Positions 1 to 8,868 of a stretch of DNA of 64,000 bases are shown here, piece by piece. The DNA comes from an uncultured Clostridia bacterium (GTDB lineage Bacteria > Bacillota > Clostridia > Christensenellales > UBA1242). How positions within the stretch are numbered: position 1 is the stretch's first letter; each line of letters opens with the position of its first letter. The stretch is taken from assembly GCA_934772525.1 (NCBI GenBank), contig CAKVMI010000001.1:186001-250000 (forward strand). Reading direction: 5' to 3'. The translations under genes and the position numbers were made by a program. Under the pieces are notes generated by a model. The model was not told the origin of the DNA. It ran no database searches and saw only the letters and a list, made by a program, of their open reading frames with translations.

Positions 1-2
1 TT

Positions 3-206
3 ACATTTGTGCGTAAGACTAATGGCAGAAAAGAGGCACAAGACGGATTCCATGACGACTTAGTAATGGCGTCTGCAATAGCTCATTTTATAGCTAAGAG
101 TCAAGGCGAACACATGTGGATAGCTGTTAAACATGAAGAGTTTGACTTTATTAAAGAAAACTTTTCAAAACCACAACAACAATCTAATTCCTATATGGAA
201 TGGTAA
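3..206 (+). CDS. Terminase large subunit, C-terminal end (partial)
   Basis: Only the last 67 codons lie in the window; the reading frame is open to the left edge, so the gene starts outside. The peptide carries GFHDDLVMASAIA, the typical last acidic motif (HDDLVMA) of the RNase H-like nuclease domain of large terminases, which cuts packaged phage DNA while the ATPase domain pumps it through the portal. The GTG at position 9 is an internal codon, not a start. The position directly upstream of a portal gene supports the call. The visible part is too short to define the terminase subfamily or packaging mode. Confidence 0.82.
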   Translation, partial: TFVRKTNGRKEAQDGFHDDLVMASAIAHFIAKSQGEHMWIAVKHEEFDFIKENFSKPQQQSNSYMEW

Positions 207-217
207 AGGAGAAATTT

Positions 218-481
218 ATGGTCGTTATTATTAGCAAGAAGAAATACAACGCAATAATGTCTGAGCTTGGCAGTCTTAAAAAAGCTTTTAAGCAACACAC
301 AGAACAAGAGAAAGCTAATTTTAGCAAGGTAAATAAAAAGCTTGCTGAGGTAGACGAAAAAGCCAGCAAGAGATATGTCAGCGATAATTTCTCCAAAGAA
401 AAAGATAAACCAAAGAGCTGGAATGAGCTTATGGACGAATACTTGAATGGCGAAAACAAAGACGATAAGGGAGGCAACTAA
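218..481 (+). CDS. Small phage protein between terminase and portal
   Basis: An 87-residue, strongly charged, probably alpha-helical protein (many K and E, coiled-coil-like stretch in residues 15-55). An ATG at 200 overlaps the terminase stop, but the ATG at 218 has the ribosome site AAAGGAG seven bases upstream, so I chose 218. Its stop codon overlaps the portal start (TAATG), which indicates translational coupling inside the head operon. I do not recognise the family; a position between terminase and portal is common for small accessory packaging or virion proteins. No transmembrane segment is seen. Confidence 0.6.
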   Translation: MVVIISKKKYNAIMSELGSLKKAFKQHTEQEKANFSKVNKKLAEVDEKASKRYVSDNFSKEKDKPKSWNELMDEYLNGENKDDKGGN

Positions 482-2562
482 TGGCAGAAGAGAAACAATT
501 AAATAAAGCTCAGACACCGGAAGAAAGAGCCTCTGAGTTGTGGAAGATGTATGAGGACGGCAAAGAGTATCAAAGTCAAGTTGGATTGACAAAAAATGTC
601 AAGACATTTGTCGATTTCTTTGAGGGAAGACAATGGCCAGCCCCAACAAAAGATACGAAGAATTTGCCTAGACCGGTATTTAACATAATTAAGTTTATTT
701 GTCGTAACAAAAAGAGTGCTATTCTCTCTACTCCGGTTAAGCTTGTGTATCGTGCAGAAGATGAGCTTAAACAAAACGCAGAGAAATTCACTAACTTTGC
801 AGACTATATCCAAAAGGAATATGGTCAAGAACAATTAGACTCTATTGCGTTGAATGACGGCGTTAAGAAAGGTACATACATCTATCACTACTATTGGGAT
901 TCTGAGAGAAAAGGAAAGCAAGGCGTACAAGACGGCGGAATGGGCTGCGATATTATTGATTTGCTTGACTTTGTACCGGCTAATCCACAAGAAAAAGACG
1001 AACAAAAGCAAGAATGGATTATTATTGCTAGTCGTGAAAATGTAGATAGCGTCAAGTCTAAGGCAGACGAAAATATAGATAAAGACTTGATTGTAGAAGA
1101 CGAGTGCGAAAGCAAATACGGAGAGGTTGAGAAGAAAGGCTCAAAACTCTGTACGGTCTTGACAAGGTATTTCAGAAAGGACGGCGAGGTTTACTTTGAG
1201 AAATCTGTAAAAGCAACGCTAGTAAATGCCGCCACCGCTCTAACACCGGACTTACAATCAGCTATGAAAGAGGTTGGACTTGAAGAAGACGAGCCTAACA
1301 ACAATCTACCGGACGAAAACGGATTCACTAATCCTAATTACACAGCGAAAGCTAATTTATATCCGATAGTTGTTGGCCAGTACGAAGAGAGAGAAAAGTC
1401 TATTTATGGTATTGGCGAAATTGAGGGACTAATCCCTAACCAAAAATCAATCAACTTTACAACAGCTATGCACTTAATGAATATTGAGGACTTAGCTTGG
1501 GGTAAATGGGTTGTTGCAGAAGACGCCTTAGAGGGACAAACAATCACTAATGAGCCGGGACAAGTTTTAGTTAACCATAGTAAAACTGGTGGCATTCAGA
1601 GAGTTGAGGGACATCAGATTCCTAATTCTCCACTTAATGCCGTTGAGTTTATAGCTAGCTTAACAAGAACTATGGCCGGAGCTAATGAGGTCATGAGTGG
1701 CGAGGTTATATCTGCAAATATGAGTGGTGCAGCTATTGCACAACTACAAAGCCAAGCACAACAGCCTATCGAAGAGCTAAAAGATTCATTTTGGCGTGTT
1801 AAAGAAAAGATTGGTAAAGTGCTAGCACAATTCTTTAAGCTTTTCTACCAAGGTAAAGAATTCTCTTATTCAGAGACTAAAATGGTCGAGAAACAAGGGA
1901 AAATGGTAGAAGAAGAACAAGTATTGAAAGATACATTCAATGGTAGCGAGTTCCAAAATCAAGAATTTAGTGTTGTTGTAGAGACAACAGCCGGAACAAA
2001 AGCAAGTGCTGCTGGCGATATAAATGCTCTTGATACTCTACTTATCAAAGGCTTTATCACACCAAAAGCTTACTTGAAAGCTTATCCAAAGAACGCATTA
2101 TCTAACAAAACAGAGCTTATAAAGGCGTTAGAAGAGGAAGAAAACTCACAAATCAATCAACTAAACGCTCAAATCCAAGAAATGACAGCTCAATCACAAC
2201 AATTAGCTCAGCAATTACAAGAGTCAATCAACACAATACATCAACAAAAAGATATTGTAGACAAGGTTGTATCTGTAATAGCTGAGAATAACAAGCTTAA
2301 ATCTCAGATAGCCATGCTTTATGCAGAGGGCAAATCAAAGATTGACGAGGCAAATCAAGCTATTGCAACGACAAATCAAGACGCCCAAGACATAACGCAA
2401 ATGCTTATAAACACTATTAGCTCATTAACTGGCGTACCAGCAGAGCAAGTAGTACAAGGAATTTTGCAAGGAGGAACACAAAATGGTATGTCCCAAGTGC
2501 AAAACGGCTATGTCAGTCAAGGTAGCCAACCAAAAGCACAGAATCCTAACTTGCCGCAATAA
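481..2562 (+). CDS. Phage portal protein
   Basis: A 693-residue protein of the size expected for portals of short-tailed phages. The N-terminal part has the usual portal opening: a helical segment, then FFEGRQW and a basic, Pro-containing segment (RPVFNIIK), comparable with the P22-type arrangement of a tool-like residue block followed by RPxxxxN. Residues about 548-650 are a Gln-rich coiled coil, fitting a long C-terminal barrel or crown that reaches into the capsid. Portals form the dodecameric DNA gate between terminase and tail adaptor. The order terminase, portal, scaffold, capsid supports the assignment. The exact portal family cannot be fixed by eye. Confidence 0.82.
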   Translation: MAEEKQLNKAQTPEERASELWKMYEDGKEYQSQVGLTKNVKTFVDFFEGRQWPAPTKDTKNLPRPVFNIIKFICRNKKSAILSTPVKLVYRAEDELKQNAEKFTNFADYIQKEYGQEQLDSIALNDGVKKGTYIYHYYWDSERKGKQGVQDGGMGCDIIDLLDFVPANPQEKDEQKQEWIIIASRENVDSVKSKADENIDKDLIVEDECESKYGEVEKKGSKLCTVLTRYFRKDGEVYFEKSVKATLVNAATALTPDLQSAMKEVGLEEDEPNNNLPDENGFTNPNYTAKANLYPIVVGQYEEREKSIYGIGEIEGLIPNQKSINFTTAMHLMNIEDLAWGKWVVAEDALEGQTITNEPGQVLVNHSKTGGIQRVEGHQIPNSPLNAVEFIASLTRTMAGANEVMSGEVISANMSGAAIAQLQSQAQQPIEELKDSFWRVKEKIGKVLAQFFKLFYQGKEFSYSETKMVEKQGKMVEEEQVLKDTFNGSEFQNQEFSVVVETTAGTKASAAGDINALDTLLIKGFITPKAYLKAYPKNALSNKTELIKALEEEENSQINQLNAQIQEMTAQSQQLAQQLQESINTIHQQKDIVDKVVSVIAENNKLKSQIAMLYAEGKSKIDEANQAIATTNQDAQDITQMLINTISSLTGVPAEQVVQGILQGGTQNGMSQVQNGYVSQGSQPKAQNPNLPQ

Positions 2563-2673
2563 GAATTGTAGCAATCATGGGAAAGATGTTGAGGTTATCA
2601 AAAATCAATAATTATCTGAGAAATCAGTAATTATATATCGCAGAAACAGCGGAAAAATTCAAGGAGGACTATT

Positions 2674-3498
2674 ATGTCAGAAGAAATTAAAACAGAGCAA
2701 ACAAATGTCGAAGAAAAAGACAATGTGCAAGCAAACTCTGGGCTTGAACAAACAACAGAGGAAAGTAACGATTTTGAATTTACAGACACTCACACAGAGA
2801 AAGAAAACAAAGACGAAGAGTCTAAGTCTACCGAATCAAACAAAGCGTCTAAACCAGTTCAAACAAAGGAACAGAACTCTGAGTTCGCTCGAATTAGAAG
2901 AGAGCAAGAACGCCAAAGAGAATTATCAGAGGCAAGGAACAAAGCCATAATCGAGGCTCTTGACGGCAAGAATCCATACACTAATGAGCCAATGACAGAC
3001 TCAGTAGATGTGGAAGAATATCTTGCTATGAAAGAGATAGAGAAGAAAGGCGGAGACCCAATCGCTGACTATTCAAAAGTACAAAAGCAAAAGCAAAAAG
3101 ACGAAATGGCCAAGAATGAGCAAGCTAGGTCGCAAGAGGAATGGATTAAAAAGGACTCAGAAGACTTTAAATCCAAACACCCGGAGGTTGACTTAGGCGA
3201 ACTTATCAACAATGAGGTATTTCAGAAATTTGCTGAGGGCAAAGTTGGAACTACTCCAATGGCCAAAATCTATGAGAACTTTGTAGATTTTACTAAGGCT
3301 TATGAAAAGAAAGCAAAATTACAAGCAGCACAAATGGTCGCAAACAAAAAAGCGTCTCCGGGAACTTTAACAAGTCCGGGACAATCTGAAAGCGGATTCT
3401 ATTCAATAGAAGATGTTAAGAAGATGTCTGCTGAGGAAATGCGAAAGAATTGGGACAAAGTGCAAGCAAGTAGAGCCAAATGGAATAAGAAAAATTAA
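2674..3498 (+). CDS. Head scaffolding-like protein
   Basis: A 274-residue, very hydrophilic, acidic protein with a low-complexity N-terminus rich in E, T, N and S (residues 1-75), a central Arg/Glu/Gln helix (about 70-100) and a Lys-rich C-terminal third. It has no membrane segment or Cys-rich site. It lies directly before the major capsid gene and has a strong ribosome site (AAGGAGG, about 8 bases upstream). This composition and position are typical of scaffolding proteins that guide procapsid assembly and leave before maturation. The call rests on synteny and composition, not on a recognised motif. Confidence 0.6.
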   Translation: MSEEIKTEQTNVEEKDNVQANSGLEQTTEESNDFEFTDTHTEKENKDEESKSTESNKASKPVQTKEQNSEFARIRREQERQRELSEARNKAIIEALDGKNPYTNEPMTDSVDVEEYLAMKEIEKKGGDPIADYSKVQKQKQKDEMAKNEQARSQEEWIKKDSEDFKSKHPEVDLGELINNEVFQKFAEGKVGTTPMAKIYENFVDFTKAYEKKAKLQAAQMVANKKASPGTLTSPGQSESGFYSIEDVKKMSAEEMRKNWDKVQASRAKWNKKN

Positions 3499-3515
3499 AA
3501 TAGGAGGAAAGAACA

Positions 3516-4382
3516 ATGGCTTATACAAACTTTATACCTACAATGTGGGCTGTCGGTATCGAAAAAGCCCTTGAAAAGTTATATGTATTCGCTGACGATT
3601 GTAACCGCAAATACGAGGGTGCTGTGTCTAAACAAGGCGAATCAGTAAAGATTCTTGGTGTAGGTAGACCAACAATTACAAGAATCTCAAAAGAAAATAG
3701 AAATAAGGACATCAATGATGTTGAAGAGGTAGAAGACACCTCAGTTATCATGTACATCAACCAAATTGCTTACTTTAACTTTATGGTTGGCGACATTGAT
3801 AAAGCACAAGCAAGTGAAGACGGACTTATGAACGCTCTTCAAGGCGAAACAAGTGAGGGATTAGCTGACGAGGCAGATAAATATATCGCTGAATTAGTTA
3901 ACGATAAAAGTGTTAAGAAAGTGTTTACTAATGACACAAAAGTTGTTAGAGGCGAAACATCTTCAAGTGGCACAAACATCTTAGAGGCTATTGACGCAGC
4001 TATTCAAAAACTTTATGAAAATAATGTTAAACCAACAGCTAAAATCGTTATTGATATGTCTCCAAGATTCTACACAATCTTCAAACAAGCGTACATCACA
4101 AAAGACACAGACAACAGCGAAATCATGGCAAATGGTAGAGTTGGCAAATACGGCAACGCAATCGTTAAAGTATCTAACAATGTAACCAAGAGTGGAGACG
4201 GAGCGTCTGACTATATCATGGTTAGAACACCAAGAGCTATTGCTTACGCTAACCCAATGACTCATGTTGAGCCATATCGTCCAGAAAAGAAATTTGCGGA
4301 CGCTGTGAAAGGTTATATGTTGTTTGACGCAAAAGTTGTTAGACCAAAAGAAATCGTTAACCTTAATGTAAAATACGCCTAA
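3516..4382 (+). CDS. Major capsid protein (HK97-type fold expected)
   Basis: A 288-residue protein with alternating strand and helix segments, no signal peptide and a near-perfect ribosome site (TAGGAGGA), as expected for the most abundant virion protein. The N-terminus (TNFIPTMWAVGIEKALEK) and the block around SVKILGVGRPTI match the pattern of short capsid proteins in podovirus-like prophages of Bacillota, in which the N-arm is followed by a strand entering the E-loop. The C-terminal part has the YANPMTHVEPYRPEKKF segment and ends in a beta-rich tail. Synteny (after the scaffold-like gene and before a small head protein) supports the call. It would assemble into the icosahedral shell around the packaged genome. 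Confidence 0.8.
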   Translation: MAYTNFIPTMWAVGIEKALEKLYVFADDCNRKYEGAVSKQGESVKILGVGRPTITRISKENRNKDINDVEEVEDTSVIMYINQIAYFNFMVGDIDKAQASEDGLMNALQGETSEGLADEADKYIAELVNDKSVKKVFTNDTKVVRGETSSSGTNILEAIDAAIQKLYENNVKPTAKIVIDMSPRFYTIFKQAYITKDTDNSEIMANGRVGKYGNAIVKVSNNVTKSGDGASDYIMVRTPRAIAYANPMTHVEPYRPEKKFADAVKGYMLFDAKVVRPKEIVNLNVKYA

Positions 4383-4411
4383 GGCAAAATAAAATAGGAG
4401 GAAAATAACAC

Positions 4412-4780
4412 ATGGCAAGAGTTCAATTATCTGTTAAAGAACTAACAGAAAGAAATAAATTTTTAGATTGTGGCACAATTGCTGCTATGGCAACAGCTAT
4501 TGACGCAACAGACGGAGCAGAATTTGTTATGAAAGAAAGAGACGACAAGTATCTTATCGTAGTAACTAACGCTGCAAGTGCGGCTAAGTCCGTAACACTT
4601 AAAGCTGGCGACGGATTCCAAGCTGGCGAAGACCTAGTACATTCTGTACCAGCTAGCTCATTTAGCATTATCTCTATTGATAGTGGTCGTTATAAAAAAC
4701 TTAGCGGAGAAGACAAAGGTAAAGTTCTTATCGTTGGCGAATCTGCTGACATCAAAGTAGCTGTATTCAGACTACCTTAG
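4412..4780 (+). CDS. Small head decoration or capsid-stabilising protein
   Basis: A 122-residue protein, Ala-rich and predicted to be mostly beta strands (alternating hydrophobic residues in KYLIVVTNAA and the KVLIVGESADIKVAVFRLP end). It follows the capsid gene by 29 bases, has an equally strong ribosome site (AGGAGGAAA) and is closed by a clear terminator, so it is probably made in amounts similar to capsid protein. A decoration or head-stabilising role is inferred from size, fold expectation and position. No catalytic motif is visible. Confidence 0.5.
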   Translation: MARVQLSVKELTERNKFLDCGTIAAMATAIDATDGAEFVMKERDDKYLIVVTNAASAAKSVTLKAGDGFQAGEDLVHSVPASSFSIISIDSGRYKKLSGEDKGKVLIVGESADIKVAVFRLP

Positions 4781-4789
4781 TAAAACAAA

Positions 4790-4815
4790 AGCGTAGTGTA
4801 GTCGCTACGCTTTTT
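4790..4815 (+). terminator. Rho-independent terminator after the head genes
   Basis: Seven-base-pair stem AGCGTAG / CTACGCT with an 8-base loop, followed directly by TTTTT. It closes the capsid block just before the tRNA-like genes and would lower read-through into the tail genes. Confidence 0.85.
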
Positions 4816-4817
4816 AT

Positions 4818-4905
4818 GGATAGATAGCTTAATTGGAAAAAGCTTTTCGCTAGCACCCTAACAAAGAGTTGTTGATTGCAAGTTCGAGTCTTGCTCTATC
4901 CACCA
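4818..4905 (+). tRNA. Phage tRNA-like gene with a poor anticodon arm
   Basis: The ends are those of a tRNA: acceptor GGATAGA (4818-4824) pairs fully with TCTATCC (4895-4901), then A and encoded CCA. D stem GCTT/AAGC with a GG-containing loop (4827-4843) and T arm GCAAG-TTCGAGT-CTTGC (4878-4894) are perfect. The middle is odd. The best anticodon placement (loop 4850-4856, anticodon AGC) has two unpaired positions in its stem, and a variable arm around CAA/TTG or AACAA/TTGTT (4860-4873) competes with it. It may be a type II tRNA, a decaying tRNA or a tRNA mimic; isotype not assigned. Confidence 0.6.
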
Positions 4906-4906
4906 A

Positions 4907-5004
4907 ACCCCAATGGAGATTTAATAAAAAAAGGGTTTTATTTAATGAGTATATGTAGTTTTTGTGTTTGAGGGCTGTACTAAATAAGCCAAATAACACT
5001 TTAT
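4907..5004 (+). other. Spacer between the two tRNA-like genes
   Basis: AT-rich, no open frame. It holds AAACCC (starting 4906) and a matching GGGTTTT some 22 bases later, which can form a weak hairpin followed by ATTT; this may separate or process the two tRNA-like transcripts. Confidence 0.35.
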
Positions 5005-5080
5005 GGGGCTGTTTCTTAATGGTAGAGAACTTGTAGGAACAACAAGAAAGTTGTGCGTTCGAGTCGCACCAGTCCCGCCA
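5005..5080 (+). tRNA. Phage tRNA-like gene, anticodon GAA (Phe-type) without U33
   Basis: Acceptor GGGGCTG (5005-5011) pairs with CAGTCCC (5070-5076, one G-U), followed by G73 and an encoded CCA. The anticodon stem CTTGT/ACAAG (5030-5034, 5042-5046) and T arm GTGCG-TTCGAGT-CGCAC (5053-5069) are perfect; the D stem TTCT/AGAA is short. The 7-base anticodon loop reads AGGAACA, so positions 34-36 are GAA (Phe), but position 33 is G instead of the nearly universal U. The fold is convincing, whereas normal decoding is doubtful. It sits 24 bases before the adaptor start. Confidence 0.7.
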
Positions 5081-5103
5081 TTTTGAAATTAAAAGGAGAC
5101 ATT

Positions 5104-5739
5104 ATGAAACTAGGCGAAATTAAAGTTGCAACATTAAAGCTTTTATTTGTTGGATATGAAAACGACATCAATGTCGGAGACTTAGACGAATTATCGTTAG
5201 ACGAAAACTATAAGTCTTATTTGTTTGGAATGAATGACTCAATTAACAGAGCTTTTTCAAGCATAGAAGAAAAAGGCGTTTTGCCTAGCAAGTCTTACAC
5301 AATAAACAAAGCAGACGGCGAGGTGGACGGACAATTTATTAGGTTTGATTTAAAGAAACTTATAAAAGATTATTTTAGCATGGATAGAGTTATATATCAG
5401 AATTCAAATGGCGATTATAAAGGCCACTACGAATATCAACTTGAAGAAGATGTATTAGTGCTAAGAGATTTTAAAGAATCAGACGAAAGCTTGCGTGTTC
5501 TATATAAGCCAACGCTTGAAAGAATAAACGACGATACAGATAATGACTTGGAGTTAGATATTCCTAACAGCATAGCTAGTCAAATCCCTCTATTTGTCAA
5601 AGGCGATATTTATCGTGAAGACGAGCCAAACGAGGCAAGTGAGGCTAGAAACTGGTTTGAATCTGCTATGAGTGAACTACACAAGAACAAAACAACAAAT
5701 ATTGGTAGAGTTAAAAAGATATTTTCACAAACGGAGTAG
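5104..5739 (+). CDS. Head-tail adaptor (head completion) protein
   Basis: A 211-residue protein. An in-frame start upstream would lie inside the tRNA-like gene, so the ATG at 5104 with AAAGGAGAC upstream was chosen. The C-terminal block IPLFVKGDIYREDEPNEAS followed by a Trp/Phe helix (RNWFESAMSEL) matches the typical end of tail-accessory or adaptor proteins of P22/T7-like phages: a hydrophobic helix, a D-Y-E-D-P turn, then a long helix. Such adaptors form a ring under the portal and keep the DNA in after packaging. The gene is followed two bases later by the large tail protein, so the pair is probably co-translated. Confidence 0.62.
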   Translation: MKLGEIKVATLKLLFVGYENDINVGDLDELSLDENYKSYLFGMNDSINRAFSSIEEKGVLPSKSYTINKADGEVDGQFIRFDLKKLIKDYFSMDRVIYQNSNGDYKGHYEYQLEEDVLVLRDFKESDESLRVLYKPTLERINDDTDNDLELDIPNSIASQIPLFVKGDIYREDEPNEASEARNWFESAMSELHKNKTTNIGRVKKIFSQTE

Positions 5740-5741
5740 AT

Positions 5742-8300
5742 ATGAGAGCGAACACAAACATCACACTAAAAGATAGAATGAGTATTGAATTAAGCGACTT
5801 TAAGGGCGTTGATTTTTCAAGCTCTCCTCTTCGTGTGTCTCAAAATCGTTCTCCGGACGCAAAGAACTTTATCAATGAGTACGGCGTAAATAAAAAGCGT
5901 CATGGCTGGAAAGAACTTTTCAGATTCAGAGACGAAAACAGAGAGCCATTAAGAATCAATGGTATTTATAAGTATATCAGAGGTTCTTATAATTGCTTTA
6001 TTGTACACGCTGGAACAAAGTTTTTTAAGGTTGTGTTTGATTACACAAGTCAAAGGTATATTTCAACAGATATAACATTATCTTCAACATACGATGAATC
6101 TAAGGTAGTTGCTAATAAACTAAAAGACCAACGCTCACAATTCTTTTTGAATAAAGAGAGATTGTACATTATCGGTTGTGGCGATTTCTTAGTGTATGGC
6201 ACTTGGGATAATGGTTTAACTTATGAGCTTAGAAGAGTGGCTAATGATAAGGACACTTATGTCCCTACCACAACAATTTCTATTGACGACGATTCAGTAG
6301 AAGACAATGCAAGAGCTGCACTTGACGATATAAATATGCTTTGCTCTTATAGAATAAATCAACTAGTTGGCTCTTCGTCTACAAATAAGACTTGGACGCT
6401 TGATTCCGGAGAGATTGATAAGGATTCAGCAGTCGAAATTACACTTGAAACAATGGAGTCAAACAGAGCTGTTACTATTGAAATTAAAAACAATGGAACA
6501 GATAAGTCAATCTTATACAACACATCAACAAATGCAAAAGTTGGAACTATCAACTTTGCTACTGGCCAAATAACATTATCAATCACAACTACTCCACAGA
6601 TTGCTAATAGAGATAATATCTTTGTTAAGTTTAGTCATTTGGTAGACGGATATTTGGATAGAATTGTTAATTGTAATTTTGGAGTTTTATTCGGTGTAAA
6701 TGGAAACTCAGATAGATTATTTGTGAGTGGTAATAGTGAATTTGCAAATATAGACTTTCACTCTGAGTCAGACGATTTTACTTATTTTGGAGACTTAAAC
6801 ACATCTTCAATGGGTAGTAGCTCTGTGGCCGTAGCTGGTTATGGCAGACTTAGTGATAGCACGCTTGTTATCTACAAAGAAGACAACGCACAAGAGGCTA
6901 ATATCTTTTATAGAAATGGTACTTTGCAAGAAACATACGATTCAAATGGTAATCTTGAAAGTATCAGAGCTGTATTCCCTACAACAGCCGGCTCTATTGG
7001 AGAGGGTGTTATAAGTAGATATGCAACAGCCAACTTTGCCGGAGACAACTTGATATTATCAAGAAACGGCGTATATGGAATTGTATTGCCAAACAACATC
7101 ACAGCAAGTGAAAGATATGCTCGTGAGCGCAGTAGAACAATAAACGAAAAGCTTACAAGATATAGCTCATTAAAAGAGGCTGTTGGAATTGTTTGGGCTA
7201 ACAAATATCTATTAGCTATTGAGGGCGATTGTTTTGTAGCTGACGCTAGATTCAAATTTACAAGCGAAAGCGATTTGGACGGCTCTTATAACTATGAGTG
7301 GTGGTTTTGGGATAACATACCAGCGAGAGTTTGGGCGAATATCGAAAATGAATTGTACTTTGGTAGTGCAGACGGACAAGTTTGTGTATTTGACGAGCAG
7401 TACATTGACAGAGAATACGAAGAAACTCAATCCGGAGACCTTTTAATCTCTGTTGCAGATAACAAAGTAACATACAATAAGACTTATTTAGACGATTTAG
7501 CAGATAATGACACAATCAAATTCAACTCTGACGGAATTTATGCTTTGGAGTTGGGTGTACAAGATTTGTTGTCGGTGGCGGATAATCGAATCAAAGTAAG
7601 CGAAGATAAAATCTCTGAGCTTTATGTTGGAACAGAACTTTATGCAGACCATGTAGCAGCTAGTGGACTTAGCGTAAATAAAAAATACATTATATCAGAT
7701 GTAGACGCTGGTGCTTGTACATTTACACTAGAAGACGAAAACGGAAACGCTGTTAGCGTGAAAGACATAGGATTCAGACTTAGCAGAAACTTAAAGAATA
7801 TTGAGCTTTATCTATGCAACACTACAAAGACCAATTTTGAGCTTAAATACTACAAAGACTCTAATCCTATAAGATTAGTCGCATACAACAATATATCTCC
7901 AACAAACGCACTTGCAAGTCTTGTAACGAATAGAAATGTAGTCGCTGTTTGGACTACTCCAATCCTAGATTTTGGAACTAACTCTCAGAGTAAGACGCTG
8001 CTACAATTAACGATAGCTACCGAGCCTACTGTGAACGGAGAAATCACTTTTGGATATGATACAAAAGATGTTTCAAAAGCTATTCAAGCTAAGGGTGTAG
8101 CTGTGTTTGACTTTGATAATATCAACTTTGAAAATTTTTCATTTGATACCGGATTTGCAAGCTCATATACAAAGAAAGTAAAACAAAGAAATTTCAACTT
8201 TATAATTTTCAGATTTGAATCTGACAACGAATATAATTGTGCCGTTAACACATTCTCGGTACTTTACAAGATAAACAAAATGAATAAAGGAGTAAGATAA
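5742..8300 (+). CDS. Large beta-rich tail hub or nozzle protein
   Basis: An 852-residue protein with no membrane segment and almost entirely short alternating strands. The start has the motif DFKGVDFSSSPLRVSQNRSPDAKN, which resembles openings of beta-propeller tail proteins of short-tailed phages (compare T7 gp12 or P22 gp10 in role, not by proven homology). Repeated blade-like segments such as YNCFIVHAGTKFFKV, GDFLVYGTWDN and GNSDRLFVSGN support a propeller. In the virion such a protein would extend the adaptor ring and carry the fibres; the next genes encode those fibres. The assignment as nozzle or hub is inference from position, length and fold expectation. Confidence 0.55.
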   Translation: MRANTNITLKDRMSIELSDFKGVDFSSSPLRVSQNRSPDAKNFINEYGVNKKRHGWKELFRFRDENREPLRINGIYKYIRGSYNCFIVHAGTKFFKVVFDYTSQRYISTDITLSSTYDESKVVANKLKDQRSQFFLNKERLYIIGCGDFLVYGTWDNGLTYELRRVANDKDTYVPTTTISIDDDSVEDNARAALDDINMLCSYRINQLVGSSSTNKTWTLDSGEIDKDSAVEITLETMESNRAVTIEIKNNGTDKSILYNTSTNAKVGTINFATGQITLSITTTPQIANRDNIFVKFSHLVDGYLDRIVNCNFGVLFGVNGNSDRLFVSGNSEFANIDFHSESDDFTYFGDLNTSSMGSSSVAVAGYGRLSDSTLVIYKEDNAQEANIFYRNGTLQETYDSNGNLESIRAVFPTTAGSIGEGVISRYATANFAGDNLILSRNGVYGIVLPNNITASERYARERSRTINEKLTRYSSLKEAVGIVWANKYLLAIEGDCFVADARFKFTSESDLDGSYNYEWWFWDNIPARVWANIENELYFGSADGQVCVFDEQYIDREYEETQSGDLLISVADNKVTYNKTYLDDLADNDTIKFNSDGIYALELGVQDLLSVADNRIKVSEDKISELYVGTELYADHVAASGLSVNKKYIISDVDAGACTFTLEDENGNAVSVKDIGFRLSRNLKNIELYLCNTTKTNFELKYYKDSNPIRLVAYNNISPTNALASLVTNRNVVAVWTTPILDFGTNSQSKTLLQLTIATEPTVNGEITFGYDTKDVSKAIQAKGVAVFDFDNINFENFSFDTGFASSYTKKVKQRNFNFIIFRFESDNEYNCAVNTFSVLYKINKMNKGVR

Positions 8301-8301
8301 C

Positions 8302-8868
8302 ATGAGTGTAAAACCTACAACCAATGCAACATTAAACGCCATGAAAAGAAAATCTGCTCAGACATTACCTAATAGGCCTAGTAACCAAGGTATGTCGGCG
8401 GAGCAGATTAAAAATGCGTTTTGGAAATTTGTTTTAGACAATGAAGATTCTATTGTTTCTGAAATAGCAAGAATCATAAATGAAACAAACAGCGAACTAG
8501 CAAAGAGACTTGTTAAGCTGACAAATGCTCAATTAACAGAGATTGTTAAAAATCATTTCTTAGAAAATTATGAGCTTAATAATGGCGATTTGTTTATTGC
8601 AATAGACGACGGCGATTATAAAGTTGGCCACATATATAAACTATCTACTTTGGAAAGCAACTATGGATTCACAGATGTTACTCAACAAGAACTAGATAAA
8701 AAGTTTACAAAAAACAGAACAGCTGCTAACGCAAAGAAAACTCTAACTATTGGAGAAGACGGCGAAACAATCGAAACCGATTATATCCATATTGGAGATA
8801 TAAAAATACAAAAAGGGACAGAAGACGGAAGTCCTTACATAGAGTTTGTGTTCCCAGAGGAGGCATGA
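8302..8868 (+). CDS. Tail fibre base or linker protein
   Basis: A 188-residue protein following the tail hub gene by one base, with ribosome site AAGGAG. Residues 30-90 are helical (NAFWKFVLDNEDSIVSEIARI and following), and residues 95-188 are strand-rich with a Gly-Glu repeat (IGEDGETIETDYIHIGDIKI). Its stop overlaps a possible start of the first receptor-binding gene (ATGATG). An N-terminal helix for virion docking followed by a beta domain is usual for short fibre bases or connectors. No family recognised; role inferred from neighbours. Confidence 0.5.
   Translation: MSVKPTTNATLNAMKRKSAQTLPNRPSNQGMSAEQIKNAFWKFVLDNEDSIVSEIARIINETNSELAKRLVKLTNAQLTEIVKNHFLENYELNNGDLFIAIDDGDYKVGHIYKLSTLESNYGFTDVTQQELDKKFTKNRTAANAKKTLTIGEDGETIETDYIHIGDIKIQKGTEDGSPYIEFVFPEEA

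Noticed and set aside
191..592. Minus-strand open frames across phage and host genes (for example here and 3981-4418)
   Set aside because: They mirror well-supported plus-strand genes, lack ribosome sites and have unlikely compositions.
5053..5103. Longer N-terminus of the adaptor protein
   Set aside because: It would begin inside the T arm of a tRNA-like gene; the ATG at 5104 has a proper ribosome site.
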